Numbered from the stretch's first letter, positions 17,380 through 26,560 are shown. The stretch: DNA of 64,000 nucleotides from an uncultured Sphingomonas sp. (GCF_937871615.1 NZ_CALMPA010000063.1:1-64000), one strand, 5' to 3'. Program-made: numbers and translations. The notes: generated from the letters alone by a model not told the origin.

Positions 17380-18055
17380 GCACGCCCCGCCCCGCGCGAC
17401 GCGCCAGCCATTCGGAGGCAAGCAGCGCGATCAGGCTGATCGCCACCGATATCGCCGCGAGTTGCCACACCGCCGCTTCCCCGCCCGGTCGCTGGAGCGC
17501 GGCATAGATGGCGAGCGGCAGCGTCTCCGTCTCGCCCGGCACATTGGAAACAAAGGTGATCGTCGCGCCGAACTCGCCCAGCGCACGGGCGAAGGCAAGC
17601 GTCGCGCCGGCCAGCACGCCGGGCGAGCACAGCGGCAAGGTGATCGTGCGAAAGGTGCGCCAGCGCCCCGCGCCGAGCGTTCGCGCCGCATCCTCCAGCC
17701 GCCGATCGACCGCCTCCAGCGACAACCGGATCGCCCGCACCGCAAGCGGCAGCGCCATCACCGCCGCCGCGATCGCCGCCCCGGTCCAGCGGAACAGCAC
17801 CGTCACGCCGAACCAGTGCTGGAGCGGCGCGCCGACCGGCCCGTCAGGCGCGAAGGCAAGCAGCAACAGCCAGCCGGTCACAACCGGGGGCACCACCAGC
17901 GGCAAATGAATCAGCGCGTCGAGCAAGGTCCGCCCCGGAAAGCGCCCGCGGGCAAGCGCATAGGCAAGCACAAAGGCGATCGGCAGCGTCGCGAGCGTCC
18001 CCACCCCGCCGACCAGCAGCGAGAGCCTGACGATCGACCAGACGCCCTCCGCCAT
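17369..18055 (-). CDS. modB: molybdate ABC transporter permease
   Basis: A 228-residue inner-membrane permease with five to six helices. The binding-protein-dependent transport signature (EAA loop) is LEDAARTLGAGRWRTFRTITLPL, where ModC docks, followed by GALLAFARALGEFGAT-like sequence (LAFARALGEFGATITF) highly typical of ModB. LIHLPLVVPPVVTGW near residue 48 is another family mark. The ATG overlaps the modA stop (ATGA), and its own end overlaps modC, so modA-modB-modC form one operon. Confidence 0.93.
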   Translation of the reverse strand: MAEGVWSIVRLSLLVGGVGTLATLPIAFVLAYALARGRFPGRTLLDALIHLPLVVPPVVTGWLLLLAFAPDGPVGAPLQHWFGVTVLFRWTGAAIAAAVMALPLAVRAIRLSLEAVDRRLEDAARTLGAGRWRTFRTITLPLCSPGVLAGATLAFARALGEFGATITFVSNVPGETETLPLAIYAALQRPGGEAAVWQLAAISVAISLIALLASEWLARRAGRGVHVL

Positions 18056-18807
18056 CAGGGCCGCGTGAAACCGAAACGCGCGAAGATCGCCCGCCCCTGC
18101 GCGCTCAGCAAGAAGCGGCGGAAACCTTCCGCGTCGGGATTTCGGGAAGCAGCGAGCCGCGCGATCGGGTAGCGGATCGGCGGATGGCTCGACGCGGGAA
18201 AGACGCCCGCGACGCGAACTTTCGCGGAAGCACGCGCGTCGGTCGCATAGACGATACCGAACGGCGCCGCGCCGCGCTCGACCAGCGCCAGCGCCGCGCG
18301 GACGTTCTCGGCGCGCACGACATGCGGCGCCACAGCTCCCCATGCCCTGAGCTGTTCCAGCGCCGCCCGCCCATATCTCCCCGCGGGCACGGCGGCAGGG
18401 TCCGCCATCACGACCGGCCCGTGCGCAAGCGTCGCGCTGAGCGTCCGTTCGCTCAGCCACGTGTGCCCGCCCGCCGGCTCGACCACCACCAGCCGGTTAC
18501 CGACCAGATCGGCGCGGGTGCCGCGCGCCAGCAGCCCCTTGGCGGCGAGCGCGTCCATCCATTCCTCGTCGGCGGAAACGAACAGGTCCGCCGGCGCGCC
18601 CGCGATCACCTGCCGCGCGAGCGCCGAGGATGCAGCGAAGGAAATCACCGGCGGCGCGTGCCCCGCTCGCGCCCATTGCGCGGCGGCGGCGTTCATCGAT
18701 TCCTGAAGCGAGGCGGCGGCGAGGACGAGCGGCGCGCGCGGCTGCGCCAGCGCCGGTGTCGCCAGCGCGGCGATCGCGAACAACAGGCTGCGGCGCGTCA
18801 GTCCCAT
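18055..18807 (-). CDS. modA: molybdate-binding periplasmic protein
   Basis: A 250-residue periplasmic binding protein for molybdate or tungstate. The signal peptide is residues 1-20 (LTRRSLLFAIAALATPALA). The mature start PLVLAAASLQESMNA and the motifs FAASSALARQVIAGAPADLFVSADEEWMD and PFGIVYATDA are the oxyanion-binding landmarks of ModA. It is the first gene of modABC. The RBS GGGGAG is about 5 nt before the ATG at 18807. The gene starts 94 bp past lepA on the same strand; no ModE gene or clear ModE box is visible. Confidence 0.93.
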   Translation of the reverse strand: MGLTRRSLLFAIAALATPALAQPRAPLVLAAASLQESMNAAAAQWARAGHAPPVISFAASSALARQVIAGAPADLFVSADEEWMDALAAKGLLARGTRADLVGNRLVVVEPAGGHTWLSERTLSATLAHGPVVMADPAAVPAGRYGRAALEQLRAWGAVAPHVVRAENVRAALALVERGAAPFGIVYATDARASAKVRVAGVFPASSHPPIRYPIARLAASRNPDAEGFRRFLLSAQGRAIFARFGFTRP

Positions 18808-18901
18808 CCGCTCCCCGGATTGATGCCGGGGCCGGAAGCGCCCCGTTTCCGATCGCTTGTGCGGCACGCCCGTTTCCGGAACAAGCCCGGCACGGCCAGT
18901 C

Positions 18902-20698
18902 TTAACCGTCGTCGCCCATCCGCAGCGCCGCGATAAAGGCTTCCTGCGGAATCTGCACGGAGCCATATTCGCGCATCCGTTTCTTGCCTTCCTTCTGCTT
19001 GTCCAGCAGCTTGCGCTTGCGGCTGATATCGCCGCCATAGCATTTCGCGGTAACGTCCTTGCGCATCGCCGCGATCGTCTCGCGCGCGACCACCTTGCCG
19101 CCGATCGCCGCCTGAATCGGGATTTTGAACAGATGTCGGGGGATGAGATCCTTCAGCCGCTCGCACATGCCGCGCCCGCGCGTTTCCGCCGAGCCGCGAT
19201 GGACGATCATGCTCAGCGCGTCGACCGGCTCGCTGTTGACGAGGATGCTCATCTTCACGAGATCACCCTCGCGATAGCCGATCTGGTGATAATCGAAACT
19301 GGCATAGCCGCGGCTGATTGATTTCAGGCGATCATAGAAATCGAACACCACTTCGTTGAGCGGCAGTTCATAAGTCACCTGCGCGCGCCCGCCGACATAG
19401 GTGAGGTTCTTCTGGATGCCGCGCCGATCCTGGCACAGCTTCAGGATCGAGCCGAGATATTCGTCGGGGCAATAGATCGTCGCCTCGATCCACGGCTCGG
19501 CGATGCTCTCGATCTTGTTCGGATCGGGCATGTCGGCGGGATTGTGCAGCTCGATATGCCCGCCGCCATGGGTCAGTTCGATTTGATAGACCACCGATGG
19601 CGCGGTCGTAATGAGATCAAGGTCATATTCGCGGGTCAGCCGCTCCTGGATGATCTCCAGATGCAGCAGGCCGAGGAACCCGCAGCGGAAGCCGAAGCCG
19701 AGCGCGGCGGAGGTTTCCATCTCGAAGCTGAACGAGGCGTCGTTGAGCCTGAGCTTGCTGATCGATTCGCGCAGCTTCTCGAAATCGTTGGCGTCGACCG
19801 GGAACAACCCGCAGAACACCACCGGCTGCACTTCCTTGAAGCCGGGCAGCGCCTGTGCCGCCGGGCGCTTCGCATCGGTCAGCGTATCGCCGACACGGGC
19901 CTGCGCCACATCCTTGATCTGCGCGGTGATGAAGCCGATTTCGCCCGGCCCGAGATCGGTAAGCTGCTCGATCTTCGGGCGAAAACAGCCGACGCGATCG
20001 ACCAGATGCTGCGTTCCGGCCTGCATGAACGTCACCTGCTGGCCCTTGCGCAGCACGCCGTCGATCATGCGGACGAGGATGACGACGCCGAGATACGGAT
20101 CATACCAGCTATCGACCAGCATCGCCTTCAGCGGCGCCGCCGGATCGCCCTTCGGCGCCGGGATGCGATCGACCACCGCGTCGAGAATCTCGTCGATGCC
20201 GATGCCGGATTTGGCGGATGCCAGGATCGCGTTCGACGCATCAAGCCCGATCACATCCTCGATCTCGGCCCGCACCTTCTCCGGCTCGGCGGCGGGCAGG
20301 TCGATCTTGTTGATGACCGGCACGATCTCATGATCGTGCTCGATCGACTGATAGACGTTGGCGAGCGTCTGCGCCTCCACGCCCTGCGCCGCGTCCACCA
20401 CCAGCAGCGCGCCCTCGCACGCCGCCAGGCTGCGCGACACCTCATAGGCGAAATCGACGTGGCCCGGCGTATCCATCAGGTTGAGAACATGGCCTTTCCA
20501 TTCAAGCCGCACGGTCTGCGCCTTGATGGTGATGCCGCGTTCCTTCTCGATATCCATGTTATCGAGCACCTGCGCGGACATTTCGCGCTCGGTCAGCCCG
20601 CCGGTGCGCTGGATCAGGCGATCGGCGAGCGTCGACTTGCCATGGTCGATATGGGCGATGATCGAAAAATTGCGGATGCGGTCAAGCGGCGTGGTCAT
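18902..20698 (-). CDS. lepA: elongation factor 4 (LepA)
   Basis: A 598-residue translational GTPase that back-translocates or remodels stalled ribosomes. Domain I has AHIDHGKST (G1, residues about 14-22), the switch region [18 protein letters not shown] (G3) and NKIDLPAA (G4). The LepA-specific C-terminus includes [22 protein letters not shown]-like sequence ([13 protein letters not shown], then [10 protein letters not shown]) and ends in QEAFIAAL. The ATG at 20698 was chosen as the family start ([17 protein letters not shown]); the frame stays open 132 bp further upstream without homologous sequence. Confidence 0.97.
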   Translation of the reverse strand: MTTPLDRIRNFSIIAHIDHGKSTLADRLIQRTGGLTEREMSAQVLDNMDIEKERGITIKAQTVRLEWKGHVLNLMDTPGHVDFAYEVSRSLAACEGALLVVDAAQGVEAQTLANVYQSIEHDHEIVPVINKIDLPAAEPEKVRAEIEDVIGLDASNAILASAKSGIGIDEILDAVVDRIPAPKGDPAAPLKAMLVDSWYDPYLGVVILVRMIDGVLRKGQQVTFMQAGTQHLVDRVGCFRPKIEQLTDLGPGEIGFITAQIKDVAQARVGDTLTDAKRPAAQALPGFKEVQPVVFCGLFPVDANDFEKLRESISKLRLNDASFSFEMETSAALGFGFRCGFLGLLHLEIIQERLTREYDLDLITTAPSVVYQIELTHGGGHIELHNPADMPDPNKIESIAEPWIEATIYCPDEYLGSILKLCQDRRGIQKNLTYVGGRAQVTYELPLNEVVFDFYDRLKSISRGYASFDYHQIGYREGDLVKMSILVNSEPVDALSMIVHRGSAETRGRGMCERLKDLIPRHLFKIPIQAAIGGKVVARETIAAMRKDVTAKCYGGDISRKRKLLDKQKEGKKRMREYGSVQIPQEAFIAALRMGDDG

Positions 20699-20857
20699 GA
20701 TGAAAGCGCCTCTAGGCGGCGGCGCGAGATGCGTCAAAGGCCGCGCTGGCGACTCCTTTCGCCTGGTGTTAAGCCACGGGGAACAAAGATGTGAACAGCA
20801 AGGGCCGCATCGTTCTGGCTTGCACCGCAATTGGTGGCATTATCTGGGGAGTGTGAG

Positions 20858-21826
20858 ATGTTGAGGAAATTCGCGTTGGTCGCCGCTGGTTCGGCGATCG
20901 CATTGGTTGCGTCATCGGCCAGCGCCCAGAAACTCGCCAAGCCGTCATCCGGTCAGCGTTTGCAGGAGCAGACCGCCAACGACGTGCCGCATTGCGCGCG
21001 CAAGCTCGGCACGCTGTCGATCGTCGATGGCGACGATCCCCGGCCCTGGACGCAATATAGCCTCGCGCCGCCCTCCAAGCTGCTGAAGGTGCTGGTGCAG
21101 CGCTCTGGCTGCTTCAACCTCGTCGATCGCGGCAGCGGGCTTCAGGCGGCGCAGCGCGAGCGCGATATCGGCAACGATCTTGGCCTCCAGCGCCGCTCGA
21201 ACGTCGGCCAGGGCCAGATCAAGGCCGCCGATTACGTGCTGGTCGCGGAAATTCAGGGCGCCAACTCGAATGTTTCGGGCGGTGGCGCGGCAGCCGGCAT
21301 CGGCGGCCTGATCGGTGGGCGCTTCGGCGCGCTGGCCGGCGGGCTGCGCAGCAAGAAATCCGAAGCGAATACCGTGCTTTCGATCACCAACGTCCGCACC
21401 ACCGAAACGATCGCCACCGCCGAAGGCTATGCGGCGAAGAACGACATGTCGTTCGGCGGCGGCGGCGGCACCGGCTTTTTCGGCGGCGGGATCGCCGCGG
21501 TCGGCGGCGGTTACGACAATACCGATATCGGCCGCATGGTCACGCTGTCGTTCATCCAGGCCTATTCGAAGCTGGTGACCGAACTCGGGCTGGTCCAGCC
21601 GGGCCAGCAGGGCACCGCGGAGGCCGCGCCGAAAAAGACCTATACCACCGAAGGCCCGGTCGCGATGCGCGTCAGCGCGCTCGCCACCGCCAAGGCGATC
21701 CGCACGCTGCCGCCCGGCGCGATCGTCTATCCCACCGGCAAGCAGAACGGCCTGTGGTGGGAAGTCGCGGACGAGAATGACAATGTCGGCTGGGTGCTCA
21801 ACACCAAGCTCGCGCCGTCCAGATAA
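20858..21826 (+). CDS. CsgG/HfaB-like secreted protein with C-terminal SH3 domain
   Basis: A 322-residue exported protein. The signal peptide is residues 1-23 (FALVAAGSAIALVASSASA). The middle region has CsgG/HfaB features: FNLVDRGSGLQAAQRERDIG (near residue 85), ADYVLVAEIQ, then two glycine-rich stretches (GGGAAAGIGGLIGGRFGAL and SFGGGGGTGFFGGGIAAVGG). A bacterial SH3-like domain closes it (VAMRVSALATAKAIRTL...LWWEVADENDNVGWVLNTKL). CsgG and HfaB form outer-membrane secretion pores or holdfast anchors, but no curli or holdfast genes lie nearby and no lipobox Cys is visible after the signal, so secretion-pore function is unproven. Confidence 0.72.
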   Translation: MLRKFALVAAGSAIALVASSASAQKLAKPSSGQRLQEQTANDVPHCARKLGTLSIVDGDDPRPWTQYSLAPPSKLLKVLVQRSGCFNLVDRGSGLQAAQRERDIGNDLGLQRRSNVGQGQIKAADYVLVAEIQGANSNVSGGGAAAGIGGLIGGRFGALAGGLRSKKSEANTVLSITNVRTTETIATAEGYAAKNDMSFGGGGGTGFFGGGIAAVGGGYDNTDIGRMVTLSFIQAYSKLVTELGLVQPGQQGTAEAAPKKTYTTEGPVAMRVSALATAKAIRTLPPGAIVYPTGKQNGLWWEVADENDNVGWVLNTKLAPSR

Positions 21827-21840
21827 CCCCGAGCGATCAG

Positions 21841-21867
21841 GCCCGGCGCGTCAGGCGCGCGCCGGGC
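21841..21867. terminator. hairpin at convergent ends of CsgG-like gene and nadR
   Basis: A GCCCGGCGCG (21841-21850) / CGCGCCGGGC (21858-21867) perfect 10-bp stem with a 7-nt loop. It overlaps the last codons of the minus-strand kinase gene and lies 15 bp past the plus-strand stop. There is no T run. Confidence 0.4.
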
Positions 21868-22390
21868 TCAATTCCAGCCCCGCGCGCGCGATCGCGGCAA
21901 GCACGTTTTCGTAACGCTCCTCGCCCGATCCGCTCACCATTTCCCAGCGCACCCCGCGACGATCGAGTTCGGCCTTCGACAGATCGAAGAAGCGCTGCCG
22001 CTCCGCCGCGGTGCCGAACATGCGCGTGCCATCCTCGACCCACGGCAGATCGATATCGAACAGCAGATAGAGATCGGCCACATTGTCCCACCGCGCGAAC
22101 CACGGATCGCGGCGGCTGAACATCATGTCCGCCCACACCGCGCTCATCAGCGCATCGGTATCGACGATCACCGGGAAACGCCCGGCATCGCACGCCGCGC
22201 GCACCTGCAAATCCTGCGTATGCGCGATCATCACCAGATCGGACATGGTGAGATCCACGCCATAGCGCTCGCAATAGGTCCGCCCGAATTCCGCGACCAC
22301 GGGCGTGCCGAAATGCCGCGCGAGCCGCACGGTCGTGGTCGATTTTCCCGTGCTCTCCGGGCCATGCAGACAGATCGTGCGCAGCGTCAT
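21851..22390 (-). CDS. NadR-type nicotinamide riboside kinase (kinase domain only)
   Basis: A 179-residue P-loop kinase matching the C-terminal domain of NadR, which phosphorylates nicotinamide riboside to NMN. Walker A is GPESTGKST (residues 10-18); VVAEFGRTYCERYG, DLVMIAHTQ, IVDTDALMSAVWADMMF and DLYLLFDIDLPWVEDGTRMF follow as in NadR kinases. The NadR DNA-binding and adenylyltransferase domains are absent. Its ATG overlaps the pnuC stop (ATGA), so import and phosphorylation of the riboside are coupled. Confidence 0.87.
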   Translation of the reverse strand: MTLRTICLHGPESTGKSTTTVRLARHFGTPVVAEFGRTYCERYGVDLTMSDLVMIAHTQDLQVRAACDAGRFPVIVDTDALMSAVWADMMFSRRDPWFARWDNVADLYLLFDIDLPWVEDGTRMFGTAAERQRFFDLSKAELDRRGVRWEMVSGSGEERYENVLAAIARAGLELSPARA

Positions 22391-22968
22391 GCGGTGAGCG
22401 GCTCCGCCGGATCGCGGCCACAGGCGCGGTGCCAGTCGAACAGGCCCCAGCAGGCCAGCGCCAGATAGATCACGTAAAGCCCCGCAAACAGATACAAACC
22501 CTTGGCGAGATACAATGGCACGGATGCAACGTCCACGGCGATCCAGATCAGCCAGTTCTCGATCAGCCGCCGTGCCATCAGCAACTGCGCGGCGACGCTG
22601 GCGATGGCGATCGCCGCATCCCACCACGGATAGGCGGCGTTGGTGAAAAGATGCATCGCCGCGCCCCATGCGATCGTCGCGATCATCCAGCCGATCGCCC
22701 AGCGCAGGCGAGACGCCGCGCTCATCCGCTCGACCAGCACCTCCCCGGATTTTTCCTTCGAGCGAAGCCAGTTGAGCCAGCCATAACAATTGGCCGCGAC
22801 GAAAAACCCCTGAAGCAACGCATCGCTGTAGAGCCGCGCCTCGAACACGACGAAGCCGATCAGCACCACCGATCCGATCGCGGTGGGAAACGTCCACATG
22901 CTGCGCCGCGCCGCCAATGCGACACACGCCACCCCCAGCACCGTCGCGACCGATTCGAGCATCGACAT
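22387..22968 (-). CDS. pnuC: PnuC nicotinamide riboside transporter
   Basis: A 193-residue inner-membrane transporter with about seven helices, of the PnuC family that facilitates nicotinamide riboside uptake with metabolic trapping by the kinase. The core FEARLYSDALLQGFFVAANCYGW and NWLIWIAVDVASVPLYLAKGLYLFAGLYVIYL hold the conserved Trp/Asn/Tyr residues lining the path. The start is uncertain: ATG at 22968 (used) or 22962, or a TTG at 23004. It is divergent from the ferredoxin reductase gene with about 70 bp between starts. It pairs with the NadR-type kinase downstream. Confidence 0.9.
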   Translation of the reverse strand: MSMLESVATVLGVACVALAARRSMWTFPTAIGSVVLIGFVVFEARLYSDALLQGFFVAANCYGWLNWLRSKEKSGEVLVERMSAASRLRWAIGWMIATIAWGAAMHLFTNAAYPWWDAAIAIASVAAQLLMARRLIENWLIWIAVDVASVPLYLAKGLYLFAGLYVIYLALACWGLFDWHRACGRDPAEPLTA

Positions 22969-23038
22969 CGCCGTGTCGATAAGCAGCTTGCCCTCCCCCG
23001 CCAAGCGGTTAGCATCATCGCGACAAGGAGAGACGCCT

Positions 23039-24340
23039 ATGCGCCATATCGCCGTGATCGGTTCAGGCCCCGCCGGTTATTACACCGCGGAAGCCTGCCA
23101 GAAGGTTTTCGGCGATGAAGTGCGGGTCGATATCATTGATCGGATGCCGGTGCCCTATGGCCTGATCCGTAGCGGCGTCGCGCCCGATCATCAGTCGATC
23201 AAGGCGGTGTCGAAGCGGTACGAGGCCACCGCGCTCAGCGACAACGTCCGCTTCGTCGGCAATGTCATGATCGGTCGCGACATCTCCATTCCGGAACTGA
23301 GCGGGCTCTACGATGCCGTGGTGCTGGCGACGGGCGCACCACACGATCGCCCGCTCGGCATCCCCGGCGATGATCTTCCGGGGGTGATCGGATCGGCGGC
23401 GTTCGTCGGCTGGTATAACGGCCATCCCGATTTCGCCGATCTCGCGCCGCCGCTCGACACGCCGGGCGCGGTGATCGTCGGCGCGGGCAATGTCGCGCTC
23501 GACGTGGCCCGCATTCTGGCGAAGACCGGGGAGGAGTTCACCGGCTCGGACATCGCCGCCCATGCGCTTGCCGCGCTCGCGCAGCACGGCATCCGCGATG
23601 TGACGATCCTCGCCCGGCGCGGGCCGCACGAAATCGCGATGACCCCGAAGGAACTGGGCGAGTTGGGCCACCTCATCCGCGCGACGCCGCTGGTTGATCC
23701 AGCCGATTTGCCGCCGGTGGAAGCGGATGCGGCGCTGGAGCCGGGGCTGCGCAAATCGGTCACCCACCTGCGCGGCTTCGCCGGCAACGTCTCCACCGCC
23801 CCGGTCTCGATCAACTTTGATTTCTTCGCGATGCCGATCGCGATCGAAGGCGATGAAAAGGCCGAACGCGTAATCGTCGAACGCACGAAGCTCGATGAAG
23901 GCGGTCGCGCGATCGGCACGGGCGAAACCTATGCCGTGCCCGCCGGGTTGATCATAAGCTGCATCGGCTATCGCACGCCACCGATCGAGGGGGTTCCCTA
24001 TGATGCGAAGCTCGGGCGATTCGCCAATGAGGAAGGGCGAATCGCCCCCGGCCTCTACGCCGTCGGCTGGGCAAGGCGCGGGCCGACGGGAACGATCGGC
24101 ACCAACCGGCCCGACGGCTTCATGATCGCGGATCATATCGCCGCCGATACCAGTGCCGACAGCGCCAAGGCGGGGCGTCCGGGGCTGGATGCGCTGCTCG
24201 CCGCGCGCGGCGTCGATATCGTCACCTTCCGTGACTGGCAGGGGATCGAACGCGCCGAGATCGCCAACGCGCGCGACGGCGCCCCGCGCGAAAAGTTCAC
24301 GTCGCTCGATGCGATGCTAGCGGCGCGCGCGCCGATGTGA
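23039..24340 (+). CDS. ferredoxin/flavodoxin-NADP(+) reductase, FprA/adrenodoxin-reductase type
   Basis: A 433-residue FAD flavoprotein passing electrons between NADPH and ferredoxin. FAD binding is GSGPAGYYTAEACQ (residues 8-21), then RMPVPYGLIRSGVAPDH typical of adrenodoxin reductase. NADP binding is VIVGAGNVALDVARIL (about 147-162). TLARRGPHE-like DVTILARRGPHE and the late GWARRGPTGTIGTNRPDG close the FAD site. The start ATG follows AAGGAGAG by 9 nt. The length is short of mycobacterial FprA (about 456) but normal for this group. Confidence 0.9.
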   Translation: MRHIAVIGSGPAGYYTAEACQKVFGDEVRVDIIDRMPVPYGLIRSGVAPDHQSIKAVSKRYEATALSDNVRFVGNVMIGRDISIPELSGLYDAVVLATGAPHDRPLGIPGDDLPGVIGSAAFVGWYNGHPDFADLAPPLDTPGAVIVGAGNVALDVARILAKTGEEFTGSDIAAHALAALAQHGIRDVTILARRGPHEIAMTPKELGELGHLIRATPLVDPADLPPVEADAALEPGLRKSVTHLRGFAGNVSTAPVSINFDFFAMPIAIEGDEKAERVIVERTKLDEGGRAIGTGETYAVPAGLIISCIGYRTPPIEGVPYDAKLGRFANEEGRIAPGLYAVGWARRGPTGTIGTNRPDGFMIADHIAADTSADSAKAGRPGLDALLAARGVDIVTFRDWQGIERAEIANARDGAPREKFTSLDAMLAARAPM

Positions 24341-24349
24341 TTACACCGC

Positions 24350-24378
24350 TTGCGCGCCACGAAACTGCTGGCTATAGG
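24350..24378 (+). promoter_or_regulatory. sigma-70-type promoter of tRNA-Pro
   Basis: TTGCGC (24350-24355), a 17-bp spacer and TATAGG (24373-24378) lie 55 bp before the mature tRNA. Spacing is ideal and this is the only such match in the gap. Confidence 0.5.
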
Positions 24379-24432
24379 CGCGCCTCCAGCGACCGATCGG
24401 CCCCCGAATTGGCTAAAGATCGGTTACTCCGT

Positions 24433-24509
24433 CGGGGAGTAGCTCAGCCTGGTAGAGCACTGCCTTCGGGAGGCAGGGGCCGGAGGTTCGAATCCTCTCT
24501 CCCCGACCA
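24433..24509 (+). tRNA. tRNA-Pro (anticodon CGG)
   Basis: A 77-nt cloverleaf with encoded CCA. The acceptor stem CGGGGAG pairs with CTCCCCG, the D arm contains AGCTCAGCCTGGTAGAGC, and the anticodon stem CTGCC/GGCAG encloses the loop TTCGGGA with CGG at the anticodon, reading CCG (Pro). The T arm is CCGGAGGTTCGAATCCTCTCT-like with the invariant GTTCGAATC. No integrase or duplicated 3' end follows, so there is no sign of an integrated element. Confidence 0.97.
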
Positions 24510-24621
24510 TTATTTCGGCTGAGAAACGGCTGAATCCTCAATTTTTCGTGCTTTGACAGCGGCCTTCGGGTCTTGGGGGCGGCATTCCCACGCTCGACAA
24601 TCGCGCCGGACGCGCCCCTCC

Positions 24622-25233
24622 TCAGGCGGCGCGTGTCAAAATCCCGCGAACCGCCACGCGCAAGGCCGGCAGCACCTCTTGTTCGAACCACGGGTTCCTG
24701 GCCGACCAGCCGCGCGACCGCCATGAAGGATGCGGCAGCGGGAAATATTGCGGCAGAAAGGCGCTGAAACCCCGCACCCGATCGGTCATCGCGCCGCGGC
24801 CAAGCACATAATTCTGGGCGTAGGTTCCCACCAGCAACGTCAGTTCCACCGCGGACAATTGCCGAAGCAGCCGATCTCGCCAGAGCGGCGCGCATTCTGG
24901 GCGCGGTGGCGCGTCCCCGCCGCTTCCGGCGCGACCGGGATAACACAGGCCGATCGGCAGAATCGCGATCCGGCCAGCGTCGTAGAAATCATCGCTCGAA
25001 ATCCCCATCCACTCGCGCAGACGATCGCCGGACGGGTCGGAAAAGGGAATTCCCGAGACATGGGCCTTGGTTCCCGGTGCCTGGCTCGCGATCAGGATAC
25101 GCGCTGTCGGCGACATCTGGAAGATCGGGCGCGGACCGAGCGGCAGAACATCGGCACAGCGGCGGCAATGCCGCACCTCCTCCACCAGTTCCTCGAACGC
25201 CGCCGGCAAGCGATCCTTTTCCGCTTCCCTCAT
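24622..25233 (-). CDS. uracil-DNA glycosylase superfamily protein
   Basis: A 203-residue protein of the UDG-like superfamily. Near residue 22 it has CRRCADVLPLGPRPI, then ILIASQAPGTKAHVSGIPFSDPSGDRLREWMG, with SQAPG standing in place of the G(E/Q)xPG water-activating motif; ILPIGLCYPG and the C-terminal PLPHPSWRSRGW (equivalent of the HPSP leucine loop) follow. I recall this pattern from a widespread uncharacterised UDG branch rather than family 4 enzymes with an Fe-S cluster. Only part of the four-Cys pattern is present. Actual glycosylase activity is uncertain. It overlaps the DUF488 stop (ATGA). Confidence 0.75.
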   Translation of the reverse strand: MREAEKDRLPAAFEELVEEVRHCRRCADVLPLGPRPIFQMSPTARILIASQAPGTKAHVSGIPFSDPSGDRLREWMGISSDDFYDAGRIAILPIGLCYPGRAGSGGDAPPRPECAPLWRDRLLRQLSAVELTLLVGTYAQNYVLGRGAMTDRVRGFSAFLPQYFPLPHPSWRSRGWSARNPWFEQEVLPALRVAVRGILTRAA

Positions 25234-25604
25234 GTCGATCGCCCGAGCAGCACCTCCCGCAACACAATGGCATCGTTGTGGATTTCATCGCGCGCGGAAT
25301 AGACCAATGTGATCGGCCCCTTGGCCGCCAGATCGCGCAACGCGGCCACCAGTTCGGCGTGGCCTGCCAGTTCCTGTCGATAACGATCCTGAAACTCGCG
25401 CCACCGCGCCGGATCATGGTTGAACCACTGGCGCAACGCGGTGCTGGGCGCGATATCCTTGATCCAGTCGTCGAGCGCGGCTTTCTCCTTGCTCAGCCCG
25501 CGCGGCCACAGGCGATCGACCAGAATGCGCCGCCCGTCCGCCGCGAGCGAGGGATCATAGGCGCGTTTCAGCCTGATATTGTCCGCTGCGATACCGTTGC
25601 CCAT
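25230..25604 (-). CDS. DUF488 domain-containing protein
   Basis: A 124-residue protein of the short DUF488 branch (YeaO-like). Typical segments are IRLKRAYDP, DGRRILVDRLWPRGLSKEKAALDDWIKDIAPS, LRQWFNHDPARWREFQDRYRQEL and ITLVYSARDEIHNDAIVLREVL. The biochemical role is unknown. It is translationally coupled (ATGA) to the UDG-like gene downstream, which may hint at a shared stress or repair context. Confidence 0.88.
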   Translation of the reverse strand: MGNGIAADNIRLKRAYDPSLAADGRRILVDRLWPRGLSKEKAALDDWIKDIAPSTALRQWFNHDPARWREFQDRYRQELAGHAELVAALRDLAAKGPITLVYSARDEIHNDAIVLREVLLGRST

Positions 25605-25665
25605 CTCTCACACCTCACACCAGCTTCAACCCTGGTTCGCGCCATGAAGGGTTCGTCGTGCGCGT

Positions 25666-26514
25666 TCATGCCACCATCGCCGCGGCGGCGCGCAAACCGG
25701 CACGCACCCGATTCATCGCCCCCGGATCGGCCTTCGACGAGTGGACGGCATAAGCGGAATAGGAAAATTCCGGGCTGTCGGGCACCAGCGCCAGCCGCCC
25801 CTCATCAAGATAGGACTGGACGACGCCCTTGCGGAAATAGCCGCTCGCGCCCGTCGCCAGCAGATAATCCAGCGCAAGCGGCCCATAGCTGATCGAGACG
25901 ACCGCCTTGGGCAGATCGGGAAAAGCCGCATGATGGCTCGCGGCGAAATCTTCGCCCCAATCGACATGGATATGATCCGCCTCGGCCAGCGGCTGGGATA
26001 CAGGGGTTGAACGCACCAGCACCAGCTTTTCCTCGAACAGCAGCTCCGCGATCACCCCCGGTCGGCGCGGCGCGGCATAGATCACCGCGATATCCAGCGA
26101 ACCATTCTGCACCCGCTCCAGCAACCGTTCGGACGTGTCGATCTGCGTGCTCACCGCGATCTCGGGGCATTCGCGCCGCATCCACAACAGCCAGTGCCGC
26201 AACAACGGGCTCCACAGGCTGAGTTCGGCCCCGATCGTCACCACCGCATCGCGCCCCGGCGGCAAGGCAACGGCGCGGCGCGCGCCCTCCCACACCTGCA
26301 CCAGGCTCGTCGCGAAGCGCAGAAACTGCTCGCCCGCCGGGGTGAGCCGCGCGCCGGCCTTGTTGCGGATGAATACCGGGCGATCGAGCTGATCCTCCAG
26401 CACGCGGATACGCGCGCTAACCGCCGTCTGCGTCAGGTTCAGGTTGGTGGCCGCACCGACGAAGCTGCCGGTTTTCACCACCTCAAGAAAGGTGCGCGCG
26501 ATGCCGATATCCAT
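25666..26514 (-). CDS. LysR-family transcriptional regulator
   Basis: A 282-residue regulator with an N-terminal winged helix (IARTFLEVVKTGSFVGAATNLNLTQTAVSARIRVLEDQLDRPVFIRNKAGARLTPAG, split here by helix boundaries at residues 5-62) and a periplasmic-binding-like effector domain. The ATG at 26514 is used; a TTG one codon earlier is possible. It is divergent from a membrane-protein/peroxiredoxin unit, the usual arrangement for a LysR regulator and its target. The effector is unknown; no OxyR-type redox Cys pair is present, so it is not OxyR. Confidence 0.87.
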   Translation of the reverse strand: MDIGIARTFLEVVKTGSFVGAATNLNLTQTAVSARIRVLEDQLDRPVFIRNKAGARLTPAGEQFLRFATSLVQVWEGARRAVALPPGRDAVVTIGAELSLWSPLLRHWLLWMRRECPEIAVSTQIDTSERLLERVQNGSLDIAVIYAAPRRPGVIAELLFEEKLVLVRSTPVSQPLAEADHIHVDWGEDFAASHHAAFPDLPKAVVSISYGPLALDYLLATGASGYFRKGVVQSYLDEGRLALVPDSPEFSYSAYAVHSSKADPGAMNRVRAGLRAAAAMVA

Positions 26515-26560
26515 CAAGCAAATACTTTCTGCTTAAGGCACAATAACATTCATTTGCTTG
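26515..26560. promoter_or_regulatory. possible LysR operator in the divergent gap
   Basis: CAAGCAAAT (26515-26523) and ATTTGCTTG (26552-26560) are perfect 9-bp inverted arms with centres 37 bp apart, starting directly at the LysR start codon. AT-rich sequence lies between them. The location fits an autoregulatory LysR site. Confidence 0.35.

Noticed and set aside
20858-21826. Curli or holdfast secretion locus
   Set aside because: The CsgG-like gene is alone; no csg or hfa partners within the window.
24433-24621. tRNA-Pro as an integration site
   Set aside because: No duplicated tRNA end, integrase or foreign gene block follows.
25666-26514. LysR gene as oxyR
   Set aside because: Despite the peroxiredoxin nearby it lacks the redox cysteines of OxyR.
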